From Mycobacterium hubeiense (GTDB lineage Bacteria; Actinomycetota; Actinomycetes; Mycobacteriales; Mycobacteriaceae), in assembly GCF_002838065.1 (NCBI RefSeq), contig NZ_PIZU01000032.1, positions 1-59,062 on the forward strand: 59,062 nucleotides of DNA, in the 5' to 3' direction. The position numbers and the translations under genes are program-made. This document shows, in pieces, positions 42,445 through 50,739 of this stretch. Positions within the stretch are counted from its first letter, which is position 1. Each line of letters begins with the position of its first letter. The notes beneath the pieces were generated by a model. It saw only the letters and a list, made by a program, of their open reading frames with translations, did not search any database and was not told the DNA's origin.

Positions 42445-42767
42445 CAGTCCTCACCCTGCGGCGGCAGATCCTTGACGGCCTGCGGATCGTTGTCGGTCTG
42501 GCCCACCTTCGAGGCACCACCGGGCGACCCGAGCTCGGTGAAGAAGTCCGCATTGATCTGCGTGTAGCTGCTCCACTGGTCGGGCACGTCGTCCTCGTAG
42601 TAGATAGCCTCCACCGGGCAGACCGGCTCGCAGGCACCGCAGTCGACGCACTCGTCGGGGTGGATGTACAGCATGCGTGCACCCTCGTAGATGCAGTCGA
42701 CTGGGCATTCCTCGATGCACGCCTTGTCTTTAACGTCGACGCAGGGTTCGGCAATGACGTACGTCAC
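42444..42767 (-). CDS. fdxC: 7Fe ferredoxin FdxC
   Basis: A 107-residue ferredoxin with one 3Fe-4S and one 4Fe-4S centre. Cys9, Cys17, Cys21 and Cys25 lie in AEPCVDVKDKACIEECPVDC, and CVDCGACEPVCP supplies the second set. It starts with GTG at 42767 behind a good GAGGAG; longer frames are not supported. A common electron carrier; the C-terminus is the mycobacterial ADFFTELGSPGGASKVGQ tail. dapC follows on the same strand and its frame begins in the fdxC stop. Confidence 0.96.
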   Translation of the reverse strand: MTYVIAEPCVDVKDKACIEECPVDCIYEGARMLYIHPDECVDCGACEPVCPVEAIYYEDDVPDQWSSYTQINADFFTELGSPGGASKVGQTDNDPQAVKDLPPQGED

Positions 42768-42997
42768 TGAGTTCTCCTCAAGTCCTCTCGGTCTACCTGT
42801 CCGGTGGGGCTGTCCGTCGTTGTCGGGGTCCGCCGAAGTCGACGCCAGTATGCAGAAAGTATCTCTGCCCAATAGCTGGACGCCGGTCTCAGTGTGCCCT
42901 AACTTCCGCGCCACCCGTTATGGGTGCCGCGTGGTTACAGATACTAATCGTTGCATTTACCGCACGCCTACTACAGGGTCTATGCACGCCGGTGCAG

Positions 42998-43042
42998 TGC
43001 AACTAGTTGCATATGAACCCTGGACGGCCCTAGGCTGCCCGG
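42998..43042 (+). promoter_or_regulatory. PadR operator and leaderless promoter of padR-fadH
   Basis: TGCAACTAGTTGCA (42998-43011) is a perfect 14-bp palindrome, and a half-site GTTGCAT lies near 42953. TAGGCT (43031-43036) is followed by 6 nt and the GTG at 43043. PadR regulators usually bind such palindromes containing GCAT/ATGC half-sites and repress their own operon. Confidence 0.6.
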
Positions 43043-43600
43043 GTGGCACTCCCCCACGCGATCCTGGTGTCGCTGTGCGAGCAGTCCGGCTCCGGCTACG
43101 AGCTGGCCCGCCGGTTCGACCGGTCCATCGGCTATTTCTGGGCCGCCACGCACCAGCAGATCTACCGCACGCTACGGACCATGGAGTCCGATGGCTGGGT
43201 CCATGTCGAGGTGGTCGAACAGCGCGGGCGGCCCGATAAGAAGGTGTACACAGTCTCTGACGCCGGCCGCGTCGAGTTGGCACGCTGGATCGCCGCGCCG
43301 CTGTCCGGTCGAGGCAGCACCGTCGCCGACAACCGGACCCGCGATCTGGCGGTGAAGGTGCGCGCCGCCGCCTACGGCGACATCTCTTCCGTACAGGCCC
43401 AGGCACAGGCATTGCGTGCCGAGCGAGCCGAATTGCTGGACACCTACCGGGAATTCGAGAAGCGACAGTTTCCATCCCCTCGCGCGTTGAAGGGCAGCGC
43501 GCTGCATCAATACCTGGTGTTGCGCGGCGGCATCCGCGCCGAGGAAAGTGCCATCGATTGGCTCGACGAAGTCTTGGCGGCGTTGAAGGGATCTTCGTGA
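43043..43600 (+). CDS. PadR-family transcriptional regulator
   Basis: A 185-residue regulator. LPHAILVSLCEQSGSGYELA begins the winged helix, FWAATHQQIYRTLRTMESDG is the recognition part and VEQRGRPDKKVYTVSDAG the wing; the C-terminal helix (QALRAERAELLDTYREFE) is for dimerisation. Its stop is overlapped by the fadH GTG, so it probably controls fadH. Starts with GTG exactly 6 nt from a -10 box. Rv1176c equivalent. Confidence 0.93.
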   Translation: MALPHAILVSLCEQSGSGYELARRFDRSIGYFWAATHQQIYRTLRTMESDGWVHVEVVEQRGRPDKKVYTVSDAGRVELARWIAAPLSGRGSTVADNRTRDLAVKVRAAAYGDISSVQAQAQALRAERAELLDTYREFEKRQFPSPRALKGSALHQYLVLRGGIRAEESAIDWLDEVLAALKGSS

Positions 43601-45606
43601 CGTATCCGAACCTGTTGTCACCGTTGGATCTTGGCTTCACCACACTGCGCAATCGCGTGGTGATGGGCTCGATGCACACCGGGCTTGAGGACCGTGCGCG
43701 CGATATCGACAAGCTGGCAGCGTATTTCGCCGAGCGGGCCCGTGGCGGCGTCGGACTGATCATCACCGGCGGGTACGCCCCCAACCGAACGGGATGGCTG
43801 CTACCGTTCGCATCGCAGTTGGTGTCGTCGTCGGAGGCGCGGCAGCATCGCCAGGTCACTGAGGCCGTGCACGAGGCCGGCGGCAAGATCCTCCTGCAGA
43901 TCCTGCATGCGGGCCGCTATGCGTACCATCCGTTTTCGGTCAGCGCGTCCCCGATCAAAGCGCCGATCAATCCGTTCAAGCCACGGGCCTTGCGCGACGT
44001 CGAGGGCACTATCTCCGATTTCGTCCGGTGTGCACTGCTGGCGCGGGAAGCCGGCTACGACGGCGTCGAGATCATGGGCAGCGAAGGGTATCTGCTCAAT
44101 CAGTTCCTGGCGCCGCGCACCAACAAGCGCAGGGATAAGTGGGGTGGCTCGCCGTCGAACCGGCGGCGTTTCCCGGTCGAGATCGTGCGCCAGACCCGTG
44201 CGGCGGTCGGATCCGACTTCATCATCTGCTACCGGATGTCGATGGCCGACTACGTCGAGGACGGCCAGAGCTGGGACGAAATCGTCGCGCTGGCACAGGA
44301 AGTCGAAGAGGCCGGGGCGACGCTGATCAACTCGGGTTTCGGGTGGCACGAAGCGCGAGTGCCGACGATCGTCACGTCAGTACCCAACAGCGCGTTCGTC
44401 GACATCAGCAGCGCGGTGGCCGAGCAGGTCTCGATCCCGGTGGTGGCATCGAATCGGATCAACATGCCGCAAGCGGCCGAGCAGATCCTCGCCGAGACGC
44501 AGGTGCAGTTGATATCGATGGCGCGCCCGCTGCTGTCGGACCCGGACTGGGTGTTGAAGGCTGCCGCCGATCACGCGGACGAGATCAATACCTGCATCGC
44601 ATGCAATCAAGCGTGCCTGGATCACGCCTTCGTGCACAAGAAGGTGTCGTGCCTGTTGAATCCGCGAGCCGGCCGGGAGACGGAGCTGGTGCTGGGACCA
44701 ACGCGGGTGTCCAAGCGGGTGGCGGTGGTGGGCGCCGGACCGGCTGGGCTGGCTGCGGCGGTGACGGCCGCGCAGCGCGGGCATGCGGTCACGTTATTCG
44801 AGGCTTCAGAGGTGATCGGCGGCCAATTCGACTTGGCACGAAGGATTCCGGGCAAGGAGGAATTCAACGAGACCATCCGCTATTTCAAGACGATGCTGGA
44901 TAAGCATGGCGTCGACGCCCGGCTCGGTGTGCGGGCCGACGCGTCGGTGCTACAGGGTTTCGACGAGGTCGTGTTGGCAACTGGTGTGGCGCCGCGGATT
45001 CCGGACATCCCGGGCATCGACCATCCGATGGTGCTGTCATATGCGGAGGCGATCACGGGCAAGCCGGTGGGCCGGTCCGTGGCTATCGTCGGGGCCGGCG
45101 GCATCGGTTTCGACGTGAGCGAGTTTCTGGTGACCGACGAGTCCCCGACGCTGAACCTCAAGGAGTGGAAGGCCGAATGGGGTGTGGCAGATCCGCAGGA
45201 GGCTCGCGGCGCATTGGTGACGCCGCTGCCCGCACCGGCGGTGCGCGAGGTGTACCTGCTGCAGCGGACCAAGGGGGCACAGGGCCGAAAGCTGGGCAAG
45301 ACAACAGGCTGGGTCCACCGGGCATCTTTGAAAGCCAAAGGAGTGCATCAGCTTTCGGGCGTGAACTATGAGCGCATCGACGACGACGGGCTGCACATCA
45401 GCTTCGGACCCGAGCGCGCCGACCGCCGGGTGTTGGCCGTGGACAACGTGGTGGTCTGCGCGGGTCAGGAGTCGGTGCGCGATCTCGTGGACGAGCTGCG
45501 CGCCAACGGCATCGAGCCGCACGTCATCGGCGGGGCCGACGTCGCGGCGGAACTCGACGCGAAGAGGGCGATCAGGCAAGGCACCGAGCTGGCGGCGCGG
45601 CTGTAG
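43597..45606 (+). CDS. fadH: 2,4-Dienoyl-CoA reductase (NADPH)
   Basis: A 669-residue iron-sulfur flavoprotein that reduces 2,4-dienoyl-CoA from unsaturated fatty acids. An OYE-like FMN barrel (RNRVVMGSMHTGLED, LQILHAGRYAYHP, SEGYLLNQFLAPRTNKRRD) is followed by a 4Fe-4S binding sequence C-x2-C-x3-C-x11-C in CIACNQACLDHAF with its last Cys in KKVSC, and a two-dinucleotide domain (VAVVGAGPAGLAAAV; VAIVGAGGIGFDV). GTG start inside the padR stop. Complete. Confidence 0.96.
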   Translation: MTYPNLLSPLDLGFTTLRNRVVMGSMHTGLEDRARDIDKLAAYFAERARGGVGLIITGGYAPNRTGWLLPFASQLVSSSEARQHRQVTEAVHEAGGKILLQILHAGRYAYHPFSVSASPIKAPINPFKPRALRDVEGTISDFVRCALLAREAGYDGVEIMGSEGYLLNQFLAPRTNKRRDKWGGSPSNRRRFPVEIVRQTRAAVGSDFIICYRMSMADYVEDGQSWDEIVALAQEVEEAGATLINSGFGWHEARVPTIVTSVPNSAFVDISSAVAEQVSIPVVASNRINMPQAAEQILAETQVQLISMARPLLSDPDWVLKAAADHADEINTCIACNQACLDHAFVHKKVSCLLNPRAGRETELVLGPTRVSKRVAVVGAGPAGLAAAVTAAQRGHAVTLFEASEVIGGQFDLARRIPGKEEFNETIRYFKTMLDKHGVDARLGVRADASVLQGFDEVVLATGVAPRIPDIPGIDHPMVLSYAEAITGKPVGRSVAIVGAGGIGFDVSEFLVTDESPTLNLKEWKAEWGVADPQEARGALVTPLPAPAVREVYLLQRTKGAQGRKLGKTTGWVHRASLKAKGVHQLSGVNYERIDDDGLHISFGPERADRRVLAVDNVVVCAGQESVRDLVDELRANGIEPHVIGGADVAAELDAKRAIRQGTELAARL

Positions 45607-45636
45607 GTCTTAGTGGCTTCGCGCTGCGTTCGTGGC

Positions 45637-45732
45637 GTGGCTACGATCCCGCCGCGCGATCTTCGGAACCACACCGCCGAAGTCTTGCGACCTGTCGAGG
45701 CGGGCGAGGAGACCGACGTCCTCAAAGACTAA
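45637..45732 (+). pseudogene. Remnant of a Phd-type antitoxin gene
   Basis: A 31-codon frame from a GTG at 45637 reads VATIPPRDLRNHTAEVL then RPVEAGEETDVLKD, a good match to the start of prevent-host-death/VapB antitoxins (RDLRN..SE.L..VEAGE). A TAA at 45730 then breaks it; similarity continues weakly (DIEVITVS) before another stop. The toxin gene is gone. It lies between the convergent fadH and fbiC genes. Confidence 0.55.
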
Positions 45733-45793
45733 GACATCGAAGTCATCACAGTCTCGTAGCGGCACCGCACTCTGGCGCAGCGCCACAACCGGT

Positions 45794-48364
45794 TCAGGCC
45801 GCCAACGGTGCGTACGTGGTGGTGCGCTGGCGCGCCGGGCGGCCGATACCCTCGGCGATCGCCACCAATTCCTCGACGGTCTTGGCCGAACCGAACTCCG
45901 AGCCGGCCATCCGCGAAATGGTCTCCTCCATCAGTGTGCCGCCCAGATCGTTGGCCCCGCCCTGCAGCATCACCTGCGTGCGCTCGACACCCAGCTTGAC
46001 CCAGCTGGTCTGAATGTGAGAGATCCTGCCGTGCAACATGATCCGCGCCAGAGCATGAACGGCACGGTTGTCGCGGTGCGTCGGCCCGGGACGCGCCCCG
46101 CCGGCCAAGTACAGCGGTGAGCTCTGGTGTACGAACGGCAGCGGCACGAATTCGGTGAAACCGCCCGTGCGGTCCTGGATCTCACGCAACACCCGCAGAT
46201 GGCCCACCCAATGATGTGGCTGGTCCACGTGCCCGTACATCATCGTCGAGCTCGACCGCAGCCCCACTTCGTGCGCGGTGGTGACGACATCGATCCACAT
46301 CGATGTCGGTAGCTTGCCCTTGGTCAGCACCCAGCGCACTTCGTCGTCGAGAATCTCAGCCGCGGTGCCCGGGATGGTGTCCAGGCCTGCCTCGCGCAGC
46401 GAGATCAACCATTCGCGAATCGATAACCCGCTCTTGGTGACTCCGTTGGCGATCTCCATCGGCGAGAAGGCGTGCACGTGCATCGACGGCACGCGTTCCT
46501 TGACCGCGCGCACCAGATCGGCGTACCCAGTGACGGGCAGTTCGGGGTCGATGCCGCCCTGCATGCATACCTCGGTGGCACCGGCGACGTGCGCCTCCCA
46601 GGCGCGGTCGGCGACTTCGGCCGTCGACAGCGAGTACGCGTCGGCATCGCCCTTGCGCTGCGCGAACGCGCAGAACCGGCAGCCGGTGTAGCAGATGTTG
46701 GTGAAGTTGATGTTGCGGTTGACGACAAAGGTGACGTCGTCGCCAACCACGTCACGGCGCAGCGAATCGGCCAGCGCGGCAACGGCATCCAGCGCGGGAC
46801 CGTCAGCAGTGGCCAGCGCCAGATACTCGTCGTCGCTCAGGCCGGCCGGGTCACGCTCCGCCGAGCGCAGCGCCGCCAGCACGTCGGTGTCGATGCGTTC
46901 CGGCGCGCGGGCGGCAAGCTCGTGCACCTTCTCCCGGATCGACTCCCAGTCGCCGAACGCGCTGCCGAGATCGCTGCGGGTCTCCGTCAGCCTGCCCTCA
47001 CTGTCGATGGCGGCGTGTAAGTCGGTGCGGCCCAAGGACTCCAAGGATTCGTCGGGCTCCTGCCATGGCTGCCCGACCGGATTGACGTCCAACGCGAAAC
47101 CCGTCTCCGGGTCGGCCAACGCGTCGACGTGCCCACGCACACGCGGGTCGATCCACGCCGCCCCGGCCTGCACATACTGTGGCTGCGCGGTGAGCCGCTG
47201 CACCAGGTCATAGCCGGCCTCGGCGGTGACGGCGGCAAGGTCGTCCAGAGCGGGCCACGGCCGCTCGGGGTTGACGTGATCCGGCGTCAGCGGCGAGACA
47301 CCGCCCCAGTCGTCCACCCCGGCCCCGATCAACGCCAGGCACTCGGAGCGCGACACCAGGTTCGGGGGCGCCTGGATACGCATCTTGGGCCCGAGCACCA
47401 GGCGGGTGACGGCGACGGTGGCGAGGAAGTCGTCGATATCGGTGTCGGGCACCGACTGCATCGCGGTGTGTTCCTTGGCCCGGAAGTTCTGCACGATCAC
47501 TTCTTGAACGTGCCCGAATTCCTTGTGCGAGCGTCGGATTGCGTGCATGGTCTCAGCGCGCTCGCCAAGCGTTTCGCCGATGCCGACGAGCAGTCCGGTG
47601 GTGAACGGAATGGACAGCCGCCCGGCGTCGTCGAGCGTCCGCAGCCGCACCGCGGGGTCCTTGTCGGGGCTGCCGTAGTGCGCCAGGCCCTTGGTTTCGA
47701 AGAGGCGACGGGAGGTGGTCTCCAGCATCATGCCCATCGACGGGGCCACCGGTTTGAGCCGCGAGAGCTCGGACCAGGTCATGACGCCGGGATTCAGGTG
47801 CGGCAGCAGGCCCGTTTCCTCGAGCACCCGGATGGCCATTGCCCGCACGTAGTCCAGCGTTGAGTCGTAACCGCGTTCGTCAAGCCACTGCCGGGCCTCG
47901 TCCCAACGCGTCTCCGGCCGGTCGCCGAGCGTGAAAAGGGCTTCCTTGCAACCGAGTTCGGCGCCGCGACGGGCCACGTCGAGAATCTCGTCGGGCTCCA
48001 TGTACATGCCCATCCCCTGAGCGCGCAGCCGGCCCGGGACGGTCACGAAGGTGCAGTAGTGGCAGGTGTCTCGGCACAGATGGGTGATCGGGATGAACAC
48101 CTTGCGCGAGTAGCTGACCGGAAGGCGGCCGTTGGGGCCGCGTCGTCCCGCAGAGGTGAGGCCGGCGTCGCGCACCCGCGCCGCGCTGGCGCACAGCTCG
48201 GCCAGGTCGTCGCCGCGAGCGGTCATCGCGATGGCGGCTTCGTCGACGTTGAGCGCCACGCCATCGCGGGCCCGTCGTAGCACGCGCCTCAGGGCCGCAG
48301 AGCCGGATTTCGGTGGGACCACCGGGCTAGGCAAGTCGGCGCCGGGCTGGGGGTTCAGAGCCAC
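45794..48364 (-). CDS. fbiC: FO synthase (radical SAM, fused CofG-CofH)
   Basis: An 856-residue bifunctional enzyme making the F420 chromophore 7,8-didemethyl-8-hydroxy-5-deazariboflavin from tyrosine and a flavin precursor. Two radical-SAM halves: CRDTCHYC at residues 97-104 (CofG) and CYTGCRFC near 555-562 (CofH), each a CxxxCxxC that binds a 4Fe-4S cluster. HVQEVIVQNFRAKEHTAM and TSWVKLGVERTQVMLQGGAN are internal landmarks. It starts with GTG and has GGGAG close upstream. Length equals the M. tuberculosis enzyme (Rv1173). Confidence 0.97.
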   Translation of the reverse strand: MALNPQPGADLPSPVVPPKSGSAALRRVLRRARDGVALNVDEAAIAMTARGDDLAELCASAARVRDAGLTSAGRRGPNGRLPVSYSRKVFIPITHLCRDTCHYCTFVTVPGRLRAQGMGMYMEPDEILDVARRGAELGCKEALFTLGDRPETRWDEARQWLDERGYDSTLDYVRAMAIRVLEETGLLPHLNPGVMTWSELSRLKPVAPSMGMMLETTSRRLFETKGLAHYGSPDKDPAVRLRTLDDAGRLSIPFTTGLLVGIGETLGERAETMHAIRRSHKEFGHVQEVIVQNFRAKEHTAMQSVPDTDIDDFLATVAVTRLVLGPKMRIQAPPNLVSRSECLALIGAGVDDWGGVSPLTPDHVNPERPWPALDDLAAVTAEAGYDLVQRLTAQPQYVQAGAAWIDPRVRGHVDALADPETGFALDVNPVGQPWQEPDESLESLGRTDLHAAIDSEGRLTETRSDLGSAFGDWESIREKVHELAARAPERIDTDVLAALRSAERDPAGLSDDEYLALATADGPALDAVAALADSLRRDVVGDDVTFVVNRNINFTNICYTGCRFCAFAQRKGDADAYSLSTAEVADRAWEAHVAGATEVCMQGGIDPELPVTGYADLVRAVKERVPSMHVHAFSPMEIANGVTKSGLSIREWLISLREAGLDTIPGTAAEILDDEVRWVLTKGKLPTSMWIDVVTTAHEVGLRSSSTMMYGHVDQPHHWVGHLRVLREIQDRTGGFTEFVPLPFVHQSSPLYLAGGARPGPTHRDNRAVHALARIMLHGRISHIQTSWVKLGVERTQVMLQGGANDLGGTLMEETISRMAGSEFGSAKTVEELVAIAEGIGRPARQRTTTYAPLAA

Positions 48365-48565
48365 TCCCGTGTAACCCCGATGTCGTCAAGATTCATCCGC
48401 GTGTCTCACTATCTGAAACCACAGCGCCTGGCATATCGGTCAGGGTAGTCCGAGCGCAACAGGTGGGTGCGTCGCCCGTCGCCGACACGGCCGGAATAGC
48501 TGCGCGGCCACGTTGACTTGCGCGTAAGTTGAGAACCTGTCGGGGCGGAAGGCGAAGGAGCTGTC
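48365..48565. promoter_or_regulatory. Divergent spacer between fbiC and the secreted-protein gene
   Basis: 201 nt without a gene. TTGACT (48513-48518) is a -35 candidate toward the plus strand, but no -10 at correct spacing stands out; GAAGGAG before 48566 is the ribosome site. For fbiC on the minus strand nothing definite is visible beyond GGGAG. Confidence 0.25.
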
Positions 48566-50203
48566 ATGAACGTATCCGTCCGCTCGTATCTCATGGCAGG
48601 TCTAGCCACGGTCAGCGCCGGTGCCGTCGCCCTCGCGCCGATCCACCCGACGCTGCCTGACATCACTGTTCCGGCGCAGCAGACCGCCAGCACACCGGCC
48701 ATGTCCCAGGCGATGGTCGATCTGCTGGCAGCGGCGCAGCGGATGACGCAGACCGTGGCAGGTCCGGTTTCGAACAGCGCGCTAACAGCGGCGGCGGCTG
48801 GACAACTCGCGGCACCGCAGGACCCATTGCTGCAAGTCCTGCTCGACGACCCGGTGCGCCTCCTGGGGCCTGCAGCGCCGCTCGGGTCGGTTACGCCTTC
48901 CCCTCAGCTGTCCGCAATACCGATCGCACCCAACATTGCGAACACCATCGACCAGGTCTATATCTGGGCGGAACCCTGGGTGCGGTGGGGTTTCGAGGTT
49001 GCTACCGATGTGGTGTCCTGGATCCCGGCCGTCGGTTGGTTCGCCGGCCAGATCATGGTCTTTTACACCTTCGGAGAAGGCATTGTCGCCAGTGCCGTCT
49101 TCAATTTCACCGATTGGCTCCGAGGCCAGGGCGGCATCATCGAGAACGTGGTCGACTTCGGCCTCGATGTCGGCGCAGCCTTTATCTGGCTGGGTATTGA
49201 CGAGTGGAATTACTTCCTGCCTCCCCTGCCCCCGTTGCCCTTCCCGCTACCACCGCGACCGCCGGCGCAAGACCCGTTCCTTGCCGCCGAAACGCTGCAG
49301 CCGCCTGATGTTGGGGTCACGAATGCCGCAAGCGACCTCGTCAACGCGATCTACATACCAGTGCGAGACGGCATCAGCTACGGCGTCGACGTACTGCAGG
49401 CTGTACTTGACCCGATTCCTTTCGTCGAAATTGTCGGCGACCAGGTGAACCTCCTGTATGACGTCCTCGCCGAACCAATCGCCGACAGCGTCGTCTTCGG
49501 GTTGATCGACCCAGTGCTCAATGACCCGCTGAACATCAACAGCTACATCGACGGCGCGTTCAATGTCGGCAACGCAACCATCAACGCACTCATCAACACG
49601 GGAATCGCTGAGGTCGATTACGTCCTTGGCGGCGGGTGGATTCCGTTCGCCGCCACCGCCGCCAATGAGGTGGCCACGACGCCGGAAGACGCGGGTTCGG
49701 TCGACGCCGGCCTCGATGTGCTACTGGCGGGAGGCGCCGACGACGCCGGCCAAACTCCGCTCGTGAACAACGCGGTCAAGCCCGTTGAAGAACTCGGCAA
49801 GACCGCGGAGGCGGCGCGCTCTGAGGCCCTCGCGACAGTGTCCGCGGCGGCCGAGCGCCGCGCCGAGCAGGCTCAAAGGCTCGCCAAGGCACCGGAGGCC
49901 GTCGCAAAGGGTCTCGTGCAGGCCCAAGGTGAAGTGCGCGAGTCGATCGAAACGGCGACCGAGGACGTCACCGGCGCGGCGCGTACAGGTCGGCCGGGCA
50001 AGGTCACACAAGAAGTCGCGAAGGCTCCTGGCACGGTGGCGAAAGGTCTGCGCGACGGGGCAACTGAGGCCGCCAAGGGTCTTCAGCAGGCCCGTAATCA
50101 GGCCCGCAACGCTGTCAGCGGCAACGCAGACAAAGGCAGTCAGAGCACAGACAACGGCGCCAAGAATGGGAACAACGACAAAGGCAGCGACAACGACGAG
50201 TAG
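48566..50203 (+). CDS. Secreted low-complexity protein (family A, intact copy)
   Basis: A 545-residue exported protein. The signal peptide region MNVSVRSYLMAGLATVSAG then AVALAPIHP, a hydrophobic Trp-rich core (IWAEPWVRWGFEVATDVVSW), a Pro-rich hinge FLPPLPPLPFPLPPRPPAQD, repeated DPVLNDPLN/DPIPFVEIVGDQ stretches, and a C-terminal third of Ala/Glu/Lys helices ending in Asn/Asp/Ser (DNGAKNGNNDKGSDNDE). No enzyme motif. PE12 occupies the corresponding place in M. tuberculosis. Three relatives, two damaged, lie further on: they share the N-terminal pattern, the DGIRGTV-like helix and a polar tail. Probably cell-envelope or surface; function unknown. Confidence 0.75.
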   Translation: MNVSVRSYLMAGLATVSAGAVALAPIHPTLPDITVPAQQTASTPAMSQAMVDLLAAAQRMTQTVAGPVSNSALTAAAAGQLAAPQDPLLQVLLDDPVRLLGPAAPLGSVTPSPQLSAIPIAPNIANTIDQVYIWAEPWVRWGFEVATDVVSWIPAVGWFAGQIMVFYTFGEGIVASAVFNFTDWLRGQGGIIENVVDFGLDVGAAFIWLGIDEWNYFLPPLPPLPFPLPPRPPAQDPFLAAETLQPPDVGVTNAASDLVNAIYIPVRDGISYGVDVLQAVLDPIPFVEIVGDQVNLLYDVLAEPIADSVVFGLIDPVLNDPLNINSYIDGAFNVGNATINALINTGIAEVDYVLGGGWIPFAATAANEVATTPEDAGSVDAGLDVLLAGGADDAGQTPLVNNAVKPVEELGKTAEAARSEALATVSAAAERRAEQAQRLAKAPEAVAKGLVQAQGEVRESIETATEDVTGAARTGRPGKVTQEVAKAPGTVAKGLRDGATEAAKGLQQARNQARNAVSGNADKGSQSTDNGAKNGNNDKGSDNDE

Positions 50204-50602
50204 TCAGCGCCGACGGAACAGCAGCCACGCCGCGGGTAACGTCCCGAGGGCGATGAAAATCAGCACGCTGTAACCCATTACGCCGCGGCCGCCGAAGATG
50301 ATGTCGCCGCCTGGCCCGCCGAGGGTCATCGCTGCGACGGTCGCCAGCCACGTCCACAACGGCAGCGCGGCCAGGCGCATCGAATCGGTCCAGTACATCG
50401 CCGCCCAGACCAATGCGGCGTTGACGGCGCCGGTCACCAAGGCGCTGACGGGAAATGGAATGGCGCCGATGCTGAACGGCAACAACAAGGCTCCGGCGAC
50501 CGCCGAGATGATTCCGTCAACGGCAAGCAGGCTCAGGACGACGACGCGAATCGAGGGGTCTTCCGCGCCAGGGTCGACGGTGGCGCGCGGCGTCGTCGAG
50601 AT
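50204..50602 (-). CDS. Conserved membrane protein next to mshB, apparent ATC start
   Basis: 132 residues from 50602, with four hydrophobic segments: VVVLSLLAVDGIISAVAGAL, GAIPFPVSALVTGAVNAALV, LPLWTWLATVAAMTLGG and YSVLIFIALGTLPAAWLLF, ending FRRR. It resembles Rv1171. The expected start ATG would overlap the TGA of the small ORF as TGATG; the sequence is TGATC, so the codon is ATC. An in-frame ATG 16 codons upstream (50650) would add a basic MGGGFARRTARQHPDL segment that is the antisense-shifted reading of the small ORF, so I consider it unlikely. Function unknown. Confidence 0.7.
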   Translation of the reverse strand: MSTTPRATVDPGAEDPSIRVVVLSLLAVDGIISAVAGALLLPFSIGAIPFPVSALVTGAVNAALVWAAMYWTDSMRLAALPLWTWLATVAAMTLGGPGGDIIFGGRGVMGYSVLIFIALGTLPAAWLLFRRR

Positions 50603-50709
50603 CAGGTCGGGATGCTGTCGAGCAGTGCGACGAGCGAACCCACCACCCATTGGAAGTTGTCGGCGCGGTCCTGCTGGTGTTGCAGGTTCGGGTCCAGATC
50701 GGGGTCCAT
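50602..50709 (-). CDS. Candidate 35-residue protein between mshB and the membrane protein gene
   Basis: ATG at 50709 opens MDPDLDPNLQHQQDRADNF then QWVVGSLVALLDSIPT. It is acidic at the N-terminus with a short amphipathic C-terminal helix. TAGGCT on the minus strand (50723-50718) lies 8 nt upstream, so it could be made from a leaderless transcript. Its TGA overlaps the first codon of the membrane protein gene. No homologue is recalled; the clean frame, composition and coupling support it. Confidence 0.5.
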   Translation of the reverse strand: MDPDLDPNLQHQQDRADNFQWVVGSLVALLDSIPT

Positions 50710-50739
50710 GACCCGGGAGCCTACCCCGTCGCATCGGCG

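Noticed and set aside
48566..50203. Calling the secreted protein PE or PPE
   Set aside because: It has no PE or PPE N-terminal motif; it has an ordinary signal peptide. Only the location matches PE12.
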